Shown here in pieces: positions 56,424 through 64,000 of a stretch of 64,000 bases of DNA. This DNA comes from Bradyrhizobium sp. CCBAU 53338 (GTDB lineage Bacteria > Pseudomonadota > Alphaproteobacteria > Rhizobiales > Xanthobacteraceae). Location of the stretch: contig NZ_CP030048.1 in NCBI RefSeq assembly GCF_015291665.1, positions 1,736,001-1,800,000 on the forward strand, given 5' to 3'. The position numbers and the translations under genes are program-made. Under the pieces are notes generated by a model. The model was not told the DNA's origin, searched no databases, and worked only from the letters and a program-made list of their open reading frames with translations. How positions within the stretch are numbered: position 1 is the first letter of the stretch; every line of letters starts with the position of its first letter.

Positions 56424-57379
56424 CGACTGCGTCCCTCGGACTCTCCCGCGACGACCGCCCGATCCTGATCGCGGCGCTGTTCATTCTCGTCATCCTGGTC
56501 GCCGGCACGGTCTACACCTTTGCCCGCTTCGGCAGCGCGCCGCTGTTGTCGCCGACCTACTTGCTGCAGCAGCTCCAGATCGGCGCCTTCCTCGGCATCG
56601 TTGCCGCCGGGATGATGATGGTGATCCTGATCGCCCAGATCGATTTGTCGGTGCCGTGGACGCTCGCCGCGGCCGCGATGATGGCGACGTCGATCGGCGG
56701 GCCGCTCGCCATTCCGGTCGGCCTCGGCGTCGGGCTGCTGGTCGGCCTCATCAACGGCATCGGGGTTGCGTATCTGCGCGTGCCCTCGATGATCTTCACC
56801 CTCGGCGTCAACGCGGTGATGCGCGGCTTGATGGTCGCGCATACCGGCGGCTACGCCCCGCAGACCGCGGCCACTGATCTGATGCGGATGCTCGCGGGTG
56901 ACCGCACGCTCGGCATCCCCAACGCGCTGTTCGTGTGGGCCGCCGTGTCGGTGCTCGTGGCCATCATCCTCCAGCGCACGGCGCTCGGGCGTTACGTCTA
57001 CGCCATCGGCAACAAGGAGGCGGCCGCCTATCTCGCCGGCGTCGACACCCGCCGCATCACCGTGGTCTGCTTCGTGCTCTGCGGTCTTGCCGCCGCGCTC
57101 GCGGGCGTCCTCCTCGCCGGCTACTCCACCAAGGCCTATCAGGGCATGGGCGATGCCTATCTGCTGCCGTCGATCGCGGCGGTCGTGATCGGCGGCACCA
57201 ACATCCTCGGCGGCCGCGGCCGCTATCTCGGCACGCTGATCGGCGTCGTGCTGATCGTGCTGCTCAACAGCGTGCTGTCGATCATGGACATGCCCGAGGC
57301 CGGCCGCCAGGTGATCTACGGCCTCGTCATCATCTTCATGCTGCTGGTCTACGGGCGCGGCGAACGTGTCACGAGCTGA
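56420..57379 (+). CDS. Sugar ABC transporter permease 2 (RbsC-like)
   Basis: The 319-residue membrane protein has similar segments: MMMVILIAQIDLSVPWTLAAAA, GVAYLRVPSMIFTLGVNAVM and YLLPSIAAVVIGGTNILGGRG. Its ATG 56420 overlaps the previous stop (ATGA). The importer therefore has two different permeases, as in several other rhizobial sugar systems. It is convergent with the MocR-type regulator gene, whose stop is 10 bases away. Confidence 0.92.
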   Translation: MTTASLGLSRDDRPILIAALFILVILVAGTVYTFARFGSAPLLSPTYLLQQLQIGAFLGIVAAGMMMVILIAQIDLSVPWTLAAAAMMATSIGGPLAIPVGLGVGLLVGLINGIGVAYLRVPSMIFTLGVNAVMRGLMVAHTGGYAPQTAATDLMRMLAGDRTLGIPNALFVWAAVSVLVAIILQRTALGRYVYAIGNKEAAAYLAGVDTRRITVVCFVLCGLAAALAGVLLAGYSTKAYQGMGDAYLLPSIAAVVIGGTNILGGRGRYLGTLIGVVLIVLLNSVLSIMDMPEAGRQVIYGLVIIFMLLVYGRGERVTS

Positions 57380-57389
57380 CGTCGCTCCA

Positions 57390-58778
57390 TCAGAGAAACG
57401 GCGACGCCAGGGCCGGCGTTTCGGCCAGCGCGTGAGCGGCGTATTCGAGCGCAGATCTGATCTGTGCCCGCGTTGAAGGACCGCAGATGCAGACCCTGAC
57501 GGCCTCCGGCGGTGGATCGCTCACGACAAAGGCGTCGCTTGCGACGACGCCGACGCCGGTCTGCCGCATATGCTCCACGAAAGCCGAGCGCCTCCAGGGC
57601 GTCGGCAGCGGAACCCACAAATTGAAACTGAGGGGATCGCCGCGATAGGAGCCCTTGGGCAGGATTTCGGCGGCAAGCTTTTGCCGCGCCGTCGTCTCTG
57701 CGCGGATGAATCGCAGCATCGTGTCTGCGGTGCCGTCTTCGATCCAGCGCGTCGCGATCGCCACGGTGAGGGGGGATGCCATCACGGTCGCTGAGCGGAG
57801 CGCCGAGGCAAACGGCCAGGCCGAGCGCGTGTCGGGCACGACGACGTAAGCGGTGCGCAAGCCCGCGCCGATGCATTTTGCCAGTCCTGCGACGTGCCAG
57901 GTCAGATCGGGTGCGATCGCAGCGAAGGGCGCATGGCCGTGGCCGTGCTCGGGAATGAAGCCATAGGCATCGTCCTCGATGATCGGCAGCTTGAAGCGTC
58001 GTGCGATCGCGACGATCTCGCGCCGCCGCGAATCCGGAATCGTCAGCGTCGTCGGATTTTGCAGCGTCGGATTGAGGTAGATCGCCTTGGGCTTCAGCCT
58101 CTTGCAGGCATCGGTCAGCGCCTGCGGCTCGATGCCATCCTCATCCATTGGCAGGCCGACGAGCGTAATGCCGAGCTGTGCGGCGATCGACCTGATCCCG
58201 GGATAGGTGATGGCCTCGCACAGCACGACCTCGCCTGCCTTCGCGAGGATCGAGAGGATGCCGAGCAGCGCCGGATGAGCTCCCGGCGAGACAAAGATGC
58301 GATTCTGTGCCGGGACCAGCGCGCGGCGGCCGAGCCAGCTCGAGGCGGCATCCTTGTCGGCCTGCGTGCCGCCAAAACCCTGGTAGCGCAGCAGCGATAC
58401 GACGTCGCGCAACACATGCTCGGCGCCGGCCTGCATCCGCTCGATCAATTCGGGATCAGCAGGCTCGGGCGGCAGGTTCATCGACAAATCGACGGGGCGG
58501 GGCGGAAAGATTGTCGCCGAGCGACGCGGCCGCGGCTTGTCGCGAACAAAGGTTCCCTGTCCGACCTTGGATTCAATCAGCCCGCGCTTCTGGGCCTCGA
58601 CATAACCGCGTGCAACCGTGGTGAAATCGACATCGAGGCGCTTGGCGAGCTTCCGCTGTGGCGGCAATCGGTCGCCGATCACAAGCCGTCCGGCGGCGAT
58701 ATCGTCGGCGATCGCGTCTGCGATCGCGAGATAGCGCGGCTTGTCGCTGTTCGAGAGATCGGGTCGCCAGTCGGCCAT
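57390..58778 (-). CDS. MocR-type GntR regulator with aminotransferase domain
   Basis: The 462-residue protein has a GntR winged-helix domain (about residues 10-80; IGDRLPPQRKLAKRLDVDFTT recognition region). A fold-type I aminotransferase domain follows, with a PLP-Lys candidate in HVAGLAKCIGAGLRTAYV and the Asp in IIEDDAYGF. MocR/PdxR/GabR members sense PLP or amino acids and control adjacent genes. It is divergent from the nitrilase cluster across 330 bases, which suggests that it may control that cluster. Its 3' end is convergent with the sugar importer. The effector is unknown. Confidence 0.9.
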   Translation of the reverse strand: MADWRPDLSNSDKPRYLAIADAIADDIAAGRLVIGDRLPPQRKLAKRLDVDFTTVARGYVEAQKRGLIESKVGQGTFVRDKPRPRRSATIFPPRPVDLSMNLPPEPADPELIERMQAGAEHVLRDVVSLLRYQGFGGTQADKDAASSWLGRRALVPAQNRIFVSPGAHPALLGILSILAKAGEVVLCEAITYPGIRSIAAQLGITLVGLPMDEDGIEPQALTDACKRLKPKAIYLNPTLQNPTTLTIPDSRRREIVAIARRFKLPIIEDDAYGFIPEHGHGHAPFAAIAPDLTWHVAGLAKCIGAGLRTAYVVVPDTRSAWPFASALRSATVMASPLTVAIATRWIEDGTADTMLRFIRAETTARQKLAAEILPKGSYRGDPLSFNLWVPLPTPWRRSAFVEHMRQTGVGVVASDAFVVSDPPPEAVRVCICGPSTRAQIRSALEYAAHALAETPALASPFL

Positions 58779-59108
58779 TGCTCAGTTCCGTCAAGTTACG
58801 TCAGTAGAATTGACTGTATATTGTTGCAGGCATCAAGGCAATTGCGTCGCGCAGTTTTGACGTCGTGAGAGGATGTTCCGCCAGAGCGCGTTGCACACCG
58901 ATCGAGCGCGTTGCCCAGTAATTTCAGGCACCATTTTTCGGGCATTGCGCGCGCATATCCAAATCCAGTCAGGTCTCCATTCAACAATGACTGGATACTT
59001 GAATGCAAATTGTATGGTTTGATGATTTGGAGTGCAGAACGTCGTCTGGCACATTGATTGCAAAACCTGATCTCGATCCGGGAGGCCGGACGTGAACAGG
59101 AGGTGTCT
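58779..59108. other. Divergent regulatory region, MocR gene / nitrilase cluster
   Basis: About 330 bases contain the sigma-54 promoter at 59048-59062. AT-rich sequence near 58795-58840 may hold the MocR promoter (TATACA on the minus strand at about 58816-58821). Several TGCA/GCACC half-sites lie upstream of the sigma-54 promoter, including GGCACC near 58928. I could not assemble a clean NtrC or MocR operator by eye. Confidence 0.55.
59048..59062 (+). promoter_or_regulatory. Sigma-54 (RpoN) -24/-12 promoter of the nitrilase cluster
   Basis: TGGCAC (59048-59053), five bases, then TTGC (59059-59062). The GG and GC pairs are separated by exactly 10 bases, as the RpoN consensus TGGCAC-N5-TTGC requires. 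Transcription should start near 59074. The first gene begins at 59109 after AGGAGG. RpoN genes need an enhancer-binding activator; nitrogen control through NtrC is the obvious candidate. Confidence 0.85.
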
Positions 59109-59591
59109 ATGCCAGCAGTGAACATGCCCGCGCGTCAGAAGGGCGACTTTCTTGTCGACTATGAAGAGAAGGTTTTCGAGGACGTCAAAGCAAAGCCGGG
59201 TGAGAAGGCGCTGGTCACCTTCCACACCGTCGCCTTCGAGGGTTCAATCGGCCTCGTCAATATTCTCCAGGCGCTGCGCCTGAAGCGGAAGGGGTTCGAG
59301 ACCTCGGTTCTGCTTTACGGTCCCGGTGTCACGCTCGGCATTCAGCGCGGCTTTCCGAAGATCGGCGACGAAGCCTTCCCCGGCGCGCAGAACTTCAACA
59401 ACCAGCTCGCAAAGTTCATGGATGAAGGCGGCAAGGTCTATGCCTGCCGGTTCGCGCTACAGGCGCTCTACGGCCATGGCGAGCCGTCGCTGATCCCGGG
59501 CATCCGGCCGATCAATCCACTCGATGTGCTCGATCTCATCCTGCTTCACCGCAGGGACGATGCCTTCATGATCCACACCTGGACCGTCTGA
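59109..59591 (+). CDS. MSMEG_0572/Sll0783-family protein of the nitrilase cluster
   Basis: The 160-residue protein matches the family always found first in the Nit1 cluster and named after Sll0783, a nitrogen-starvation-induced cyanobacterial protein. Recognisable parts are [40 protein letters not shown] and the [11 protein letters not shown] terminus. The fold looks like a DsrE-type alpha/beta protein. The start is fixed by AGGAGG. It is the promoter-proximal gene. Its biochemical role is not known. Confidence 0.9.
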   Translation: MPAVNMPARQKGDFLVDYEEKVFEDVKAKPGEKALVTFHTVAFEGSIGLVNILQALRLKRKGFETSVLLYGPGVTLGIQRGFPKIGDEAFPGAQNFNNQLAKFMDEGGKVYACRFALQALYGHGEPSLIPGIRPINPLDVLDLILLHRRDDAFMIHTWTV

Positions 59592-59629
59592 CCTCGGTTG
59601 GTTCACGCGACGGACGAGGGAGGAGCACA

Positions 59630-60685
59630 GTGACAGCGAAACGCACGATCAGGGCTGGCGCGATTCAGATTGCGCCGGATCTGGAGACGCCGACCGGAAC
59701 GGTCGACCGGATCCTGGCGGCCATCGCGGAAGCGGCCGGCAAGGGAGTCCAGTTCGCCGTTTTTCCGGAGACGTTCGTTCCCTGGTACCCGTATTTCTCC
59801 TTTGTCCGTCCGCCGGTCCTGAGCGGCGCCGAACATATCCATCTCTACGAAAACGCCGTCATCGTGCCGGGTCCCGTGACGGACGCGGTGGCGCAAGCGG
59901 CGAAGCGCCATGGCATGGTGGTGGTGCTCGGTGTCAACGAGCGCGATCATGGCTCGCTTTACAACACCCAGCTCGTATTCGACGCGAACGGCGCGATCGT
60001 GCTGAAGAGGCGCAAGATCACGCCGACATTTCACGAGCGCATGATTTGGGGGCAGGGCGATGGTGCCGGCCTGAAGGTGGTCGAGACCGCGGTCGGCCGC
60101 GTCGGCGCGCTGGCCTGCTGGGAGCACTACAACCCGCTCGCCCGCTACGCGCTGATGGCCCAGCACGAGGAAATCCACGCGGCCCAGTTTCCGGGATCGC
60201 TGGTCGGACAAATCTTTGCCGACCAGATCGAGGTGACGATCCGGCACCATGCGCTGGAAAGCGGATGCTTCGTCGTCAACGCCACCGGCTGGCTGACCGA
60301 GGAGCAGATCGCGAAGGTCTCGCCCGAAGAAGGTCTGCGCAAGGGCCTGCGCGGCGGCTGCATGACCGCGATCGTCTCTCCCGAAGGCAACCACCTGGTG
60401 CCGCCGCTGACCAGCGGCGAGGGCATCCTCGTCGCCGATCTCGATCTTGCTTTGATCACCAAGCGCAAGCGGATGATGGACTCGGTTGGCCACTACGCCC
60501 GGCCGGAGCTGTTGTCGCTGGTGCTGAACGACCAGGCCGCGCGTCCGATGCACGGCTTTCACCCGAACCGCCTCGCGCCCATTCCGAAAGACCAATCAGA
60601 TGAGACCGCAGATGCAGCAACCTATGGCGATGCCGACCGAGCAGCTGATCAACGAGTTGCAGTCCTTCGGGGTCCGGCTCGCTGA
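59630..60685 (+). CDS. Nit6803-type nitrilase
   Basis: This carbon-nitrogen hydrolase converts a nitrile to a carboxylate and ammonia. The 351-residue protein has the catalytic triad: Glu47 in [12 protein letters not shown], Lys near residue 129 in [12 protein letters not shown], and Cys163 in [12 protein letters not shown]. These sequences are characteristic of the cluster-borne nitrilase of Synechocystis (Nit6803). The start is GTG 59630. The 3' end overlaps the radical SAM gene by up to 86 bases depending on its start. Freed ammonia would fit the sigma-54 promoter upstream. Confidence 0.93.
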   Translation: MTAKRTIRAGAIQIAPDLETPTGTVDRILAAIAEAAGKGVQFAVFPETFVPWYPYFSFVRPPVLSGAEHIHLYENAVIVPGPVTDAVAQAAKRHGMVVVLGVNERDHGSLYNTQLVFDANGAIVLKRRKITPTFHERMIWGQGDGAGLKVVETAVGRVGALACWEHYNPLARYALMAQHEEIHAAQFPGSLVGQIFADQIEVTIRHHALESGCFVVNATGWLTEEQIAKVSPEEGLRKGLRGGCMTAIVSPEGNHLVPPLTSGEGILVADLDLALITKRKRMMDSVGHYARPELLSLVLNDQAARPMHGFHPNRLAPIPKDQSDETADAATYGDADRAADQRVAVLRGPAR

Positions 60686-61730
60686 TCCCAAGACCGGGGG
60701 CACGAGCCGCCGTGGCGGCGCCGGGCCGTCGGATCACACGCCGTTCACGATCGACGGCGCCACCGTGATGATTCCGGTCCACAACGCACCGGCCTTCGAG
60801 AGCCCCTATCTCGTCGAACTTCCGGATGAAGTCGGGCGCAGCCGCATCTCGCGCGACGGCGTCGTGCTCGCTGACGTCTCGTTTCCGTTGCGTCCCAAAT
60901 TCTACGACCGCACCACCGCGGACGGCATTCCCTATTGGAAGCTTGCGACCCTGCACGGCCGCGATGTTCTCGCCACCACCGTGCTGCAGACCTGCATTCG
61001 CTACCAGAGCCGCACCAAGACTTGTCAGTTCTGCGCTATTGGCCAGTCGCTGGCGGCAGGACGTACGGTCGAGCGCAAGACGCCGGCCCAGCTCGCCGAA
61101 GTCGCTCAGGCGGCCGTCGAGCTCGACGGTGTCAGGCACATGGTGATGACGACGGGCACGCCGCACACCTCCGATCGCGGCGCCGGCATCCTTACGGAGA
61201 GCGCGCAGGCCGTCAAAGCCGCCGTCGACCTGCCGATCCAGGCGCAATGCGAGCCGCCGGACGATTATGCCTGGTTCCAGCGTATGAAGGATTCGGGCGT
61301 CGACGCGCTCGGCATGCATCTGGAGGTGATCGGGCCCGCCGTGCGGCAAAGGATCATGCCGGGCAAGGCACAGGTGCAGGTCGAGCAATATATGGATGCG
61401 TTCGAAGCGGCCGTCCCGATCTTCGGCCGCGGTCAGGTTTCGACCTATATCCTGGCCGGCCTCGGCGACGAACCGTCCGAGATTCTCGCACTGTCGTGTC
61501 GGCTGATCGATATTGGCGTCTATCCCTTCGTCGTGCCGTTCGTGCCGATTGCCGGCACGCCGTTGGAGAGCCATCCGACACCGTCTGCGGCGTTCATGCA
61601 CGAGATCCTGCGTCCGCTCGCCGACATGTTGCGCGTAGGTGGCCTGCGCGCCACCGACATCAAGGCAGGCTGCGGCAAATGCGGTGCCTGCTCGGCCTTG
61701 TCCACTTACGAACGCGGAGCAAGCGCATGA
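60600..61730 (+). CDS. MSMEG_0568-type radical SAM protein
   Basis: The 376-residue protein is the radical SAM enzyme of the nitrilase cluster. The cysteines for the iron-sulfur cluster lie at 132, 142 and 145 ([15 protein letters not shown]), a spacing of nine and two instead of the usual three and two. A C-terminal Cys-rich tail ([10 protein letters not shown]) could bind a second cluster. ATGs at 60600, 60612, 60624 and 60630 are all in frame; the N-terminus is uncertain. The stop overlaps the acetyltransferase start. The reaction is not established. Confidence 0.88.
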   Translation: MRPQMQQPMAMPTEQLINELQSFGVRLADPKTGGTSRRGGAGPSDHTPFTIDGATVMIPVHNAPAFESPYLVELPDEVGRSRISRDGVVLADVSFPLRPKFYDRTTADGIPYWKLATLHGRDVLATTVLQTCIRYQSRTKTCQFCAIGQSLAAGRTVERKTPAQLAEVAQAAVELDGVRHMVMTTGTPHTSDRGAGILTESAQAVKAAVDLPIQAQCEPPDDYAWFQRMKDSGVDALGMHLEVIGPAVRQRIMPGKAQVQVEQYMDAFEAAVPIFGRGQVSTYILAGLGDEPSEILALSCRLIDIGVYPFVVPFVPIAGTPLESHPTPSAAFMHEILRPLADMLRVGGLRATDIKAGCGKCGACSALSTYERGASA

Positions 61731-62275
61731 TGTTCGAGCCGTTCAAACCGTTCGTTGCGCCGGAATTCCAGGTGAAGTTCGCAATCGAAGCCTGGGAGCG
61801 GGCCGCCGCCGCAACCCTGCGCCGCAGGGTCTTCTGCGAGGAGCAGGGTGTGTTTACCGCCGATGATCGTGACGCGGTCGACGATGTCGCCATTCCGCTC
61901 GTGGCCGTGTCGCTGCTCGGTGTGGCCGAGGATGAGGTGGTTGGCACCGTGCGCATCCATACTGATGAGCACGAAGCAGATGTGTGGTGGGGCTCCCGCC
62001 TCGCCGTCGAAAAGGGCTACCGCCGGCTCAGCGCGGTCGGCGCCGGCCTGATCCGGCTTGCCGTCTCCTCCGCGCATGCACGCGGCTGCCGGCGCTTCCT
62101 CGCCAATGTGCAAAGTCAGAACGCACTGCTGTTCCAGCACATGCATTGGCGCTCGCTCGGCGAATTCGAGCTCCATGGCCGGCCGCACCATCGCATGGAG
62201 GCCGATCTCGATCACTACCCGCCATTCCGGACGCCCGAGACTGGCTTCCGCTCGCTTGCAAAGCTGGCGGCCTGA
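61727..62275 (+). CDS. MSMEG_0567/Sll0786-type GNAT acyltransferase
   Basis: The 182-residue GNAT-fold protein belongs to the nitrilase-cluster family, best judged by LRRRVFCEEQGVF near residue 31 and the acyl-CoA-binding region RLAVEKGYRRLSAVGAGLIRLA. The start overlaps the radical SAM stop (ATGA; a second ATG follows at once). It should acylate an amine product or intermediate of the cluster. The substrate is unknown. Confidence 0.9.
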   Translation: MMFEPFKPFVAPEFQVKFAIEAWERAAAATLRRRVFCEEQGVFTADDRDAVDDVAIPLVAVSLLGVAEDEVVGTVRIHTDEHEADVWWGSRLAVEKGYRRLSAVGAGLIRLAVSSAHARGCRRFLANVQSQNALLFQHMHWRSLGEFELHGRPHHRMEADLDHYPPFRTPETGFRSLAKLAA

Positions 62276-62277
62276 TC

Positions 62278-63273
62278 ATGCTGACGGATGCCGCGCTCAC
62301 AAGCCTTGCCGAAACGCTCCGCCAAAGCCGTGGCATCGTCGCCAAGGCCGACATCGCGGCTGTCGCGGCGGCGCTCGACCTGTCTGGTGGCGACGTCATC
62401 CCGGTGGGCGATGATTGCGCGGCGATCCCGGACGGCGATGGCTATACCCTGTTTGCCATCGAAGGTTTCATGAATGAATTCGTCGCCGCTGATCCCTGGT
62501 TTGCGGGGTGGTGCGGCGCCATGGTCAACATCTCGGATGTCGTCGCGATGGGCGGACGGCCCACCGCCATCGTCAATGCGATCTGGTCCAACGGGGCTGA
62601 TAAGGCCGCGCCCATTCTCGAAGGATTGAAGGCCGCGGCGAAGACATTCGGCGTTCCCGTCATTGGCGGTCACACCAATCTGCGCAGCAACCAGAGCCAG
62701 TTTGCCGTCGCGATCCTCGGCCGCGCCAAGCGCCTTCTCACCAGCTTCGACGCCAGGCCAGGCGACAAGCTCATCGCAGCGACTGATCTGCGCGGCCGCT
62801 ATCGCGATCCCTTTGCGAATTGGGAGGCGGCGACCGACGCGCCTGCGGAGCGGCTGCGCGGCGATCTGGAGATCCTGCCGTCTATTGCCGAAGCAGGCCT
62901 TGCACTCGCAGCCAAGGACATCAGCCAGGGCGGCATCGTCGGGACCGCGGCGATGCTGGCCGAGTGTTCGCAAGTCGCCATTACGCTGGACGTCGAGGCG
63001 GTTCCGATTCCCGCCGGTGCGCCGCTCGAGCGCTGGCTACTCACGTTCCCGAGCTTTGGTTATCTCCTGTCGGCGAAGCCCGAAGATGTCGACGAGATCC
63101 TGTCGCGCTTCCAGCGGCGCGGCATCGCGGCGGCCGCGATCGGAGACGTCAGCGTGGGAGCAAGGGTAGACATTCGCGCTGAATCTGCCTGCGCAACCGT
63201 CTGGGACTTCGCAGAACAGGCCCTGATTGGCTGTGCGCCAGGCGAGAGCCATCAGCAGCGGAGCGTGGCATGA
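62278..63273 (+). CDS. Sll0787-type AIR-synthase-like (PurM superfamily) protein
   Basis: The 331-residue protein has the PurM-fold ATP-binding motif VGDDCAAIPDGDGY and the GGHTNLRSNQSQFAVAILGRA segment. Family members activate amides, formyl-glycinamide or selenide with ATP; this subfamily is confined to nitrilase clusters. It starts 2 bases after the acetyltransferase stop. It could form an ATP-dependent C-N bond or imidazole-like ring in the cluster product. That is inference. Confidence 0.88.
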   Translation: MLTDAALTSLAETLRQSRGIVAKADIAAVAAALDLSGGDVIPVGDDCAAIPDGDGYTLFAIEGFMNEFVAADPWFAGWCGAMVNISDVVAMGGRPTAIVNAIWSNGADKAAPILEGLKAAAKTFGVPVIGGHTNLRSNQSQFAVAILGRAKRLLTSFDARPGDKLIAATDLRGRYRDPFANWEAATDAPAERLRGDLEILPSIAEAGLALAAKDISQGGIVGTAAMLAECSQVAITLDVEAVPIPAGAPLERWLLTFPSFGYLLSAKPEDVDEILSRFQRRGIAAAAIGDVSVGARVDIRAESACATVWDFAEQALIGCAPGESHQQRSVA

Positions 63274-64000
63274 ACGGCGGCGCGTCCGGGCTTCGCATCG
63301 CGATTCTCACGCACTCCACCAATCCCCGGGGCGGCGTGGTGCATGCGCTTGCGCTTGCGGATGCCCTTGCGGAGCTCGGACATCGACCGGTCGTGCATGC
63401 GCCCGACCCGACAGGCAAGGGCTTCTTCCGCCGCAGCATCGCTTTGACGCGCTCCGTGCCTGCGTCGCCGGCCTCGGGTAACGTCGTCGCGATGGTCGAA
63501 GCGCGCATCGCGGATTATGTCAGGCATTTCGAAGATGCCGCCAACAGGCAGTTTGACGTTTTCCATGCCCAGGATGGCATCTCCGGCAATGCGCTCGCGA
63601 CGTTGAAGCAGCGCGGCCTGATCCAGCGCTATGTCCGCACCGTTCATCACGTCGATGCATTCGGTGACGAGCGGCTCTGCGAACTCGACCGGCGCTCGAT
63701 CGTCCACGCCGACGGCCTGTTTGTCGTCAGCCGGCTCTGGCAGGAGCAATTGAGGGCGGAGATGTCCCGCGCGGCGACGCTGGTCGGAAATGGCGTCGAC
63801 ACGGCGCGCTATTCGCCCCTCTCGACGGCCGGCGATGATGCGCTACGCGCCCGGCTCGGCCTTCGCGCAGGCCCGATCCTGCTGTCGATCGGCGGCGTCG
63901 AGCAGCGCAAGAATACGCTCGGTATTCTCGACGCCTTCCGGCAGGTGTACGCCGTACATCGGTCCGCGCAGCTCGTCATTGCCGGCGGAGCTTCGCTGCT
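63270..64000 (+). CDS. MSMEG_0565-type glycosyltransferase, 3' end missing
   Basis: The GT-B fold N-terminal domain begins with IAILTHSTNPRGGVVHALALADAL. The visible 243 residues reach the donor domain start, ILLSIGGVEQRKN. The ATG 63270 overlaps the previous stop (ATGA). The gene runs off the window. Glycosyltransferases of this type accompany the nitrilase cluster in Mycobacterium and other bacteria, which implies a sugar-modified product. The sugar and acceptor are unknown. Confidence 0.88.
   Translation, partial: MNGGASGLRIAILTHSTNPRGGVVHALALADALAELGHRPVVHAPDPTGKGFFRRSIALTRSVPASPASGNVVAMVEARIADYVRHFEDAANRQFDVFHAQDGISGNALATLKQRGLIQRYVRTVHHVDAFGDERLCELDRRSIVHADGLFVVSRLWQEQLRAEMSRAATLVGNGVDTARYSPLSTAGDDALRARLGLRAGPILLSIGGVEQRKNTLGILDAFRQVYAVHRSAQLVIAGGASL

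Overview
The window is GC-rich chromosomal DNA from an alphaproteobacterium. It looks most like a Bradyrhizobium or a close relative: a threonine dehydratase gene sits between ilvB and the small-subunit gene, short CATTCCGGGG-type palindromes lie between genes, many ABC importers are present, and several tiny proteins resemble ones I associate with this group. The assignment rests on gene content and style; I could run no search. Genes fill most of the sequence. I saw no rRNA, tRNA or CRISPR array.

Layout. 1-2.9 kb: the 3' part of a DegP/HtrA protease, then divergent serB and miaA. 3-10 kb: branched-chain amino acid synthesis. A promoter, a leader peptide rich in Ile/Leu/Val and an attenuator precede ilvB, a threonine dehydratase gene, the small-subunit gene and a methyltransferase; then come EamA and LysE type transporters and ilvC, closed by a strong terminator. 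10.5-17.5 kb: an SDR oxidoreductase, a membrane sulfatase-fold protein, a three-gene set (NEW3-domain exported protein, ABC ATPase, ABC-2 permease) and a rhodanese. 17.5-30.4 kb: an osmoprotectant-type ABC importer whose permease and binding protein are one chain, a NitT/TauT-type importer, a Nudix-like protein, a complete branched-chain amino acid-type (Liv) importer overlapping a PPK2 polyphosphate kinase, and an exported metallo-beta-lactamase-fold protein. 31-37.6 kb: a large MscS channel, NAD malic enzyme, an RlpA-like lipoprotein and four small genes. 37.7-43.5 kb: a Baeyer-Villiger monooxygenase fused to an esterase, a type-B carboxylesterase fold lacking its nucleophilic serine, and a LigB-type dioxygenase. 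43.5-44.8 kb: an IS5-family element inside an intergenic palindrome. 44.8-52.1 kb: glgC-glgA, a Gly/Tyr-rich exported protein, a second RlpA-like protein, a Gfo/Idh/MocA dehydrogenase, two tiny genes and an orphan Liv-type binding protein. 52.6-57.4 kb: a complete ribose-type sugar ABC importer.

57.4-64 kb holds a MocR-type regulator divergent from the conserved nitrilase cluster (Nit1 type): the MSMEG_0572/Sll0783-like protein, Nit6803-type nitrilase, MSMEG_0568-type radical SAM protein, GNAT acetyltransferase, AIR-synthase-like protein and a glycosyltransferase cut by the window end. A textbook -24/-12 sigma-54 promoter lies 36 bases upstream of the first gene, which ties the cluster to RpoN and probably nitrogen control. 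This cluster, the monooxygenase-esterase fusion and the NEW3/ABC set are the parts most worth following up.
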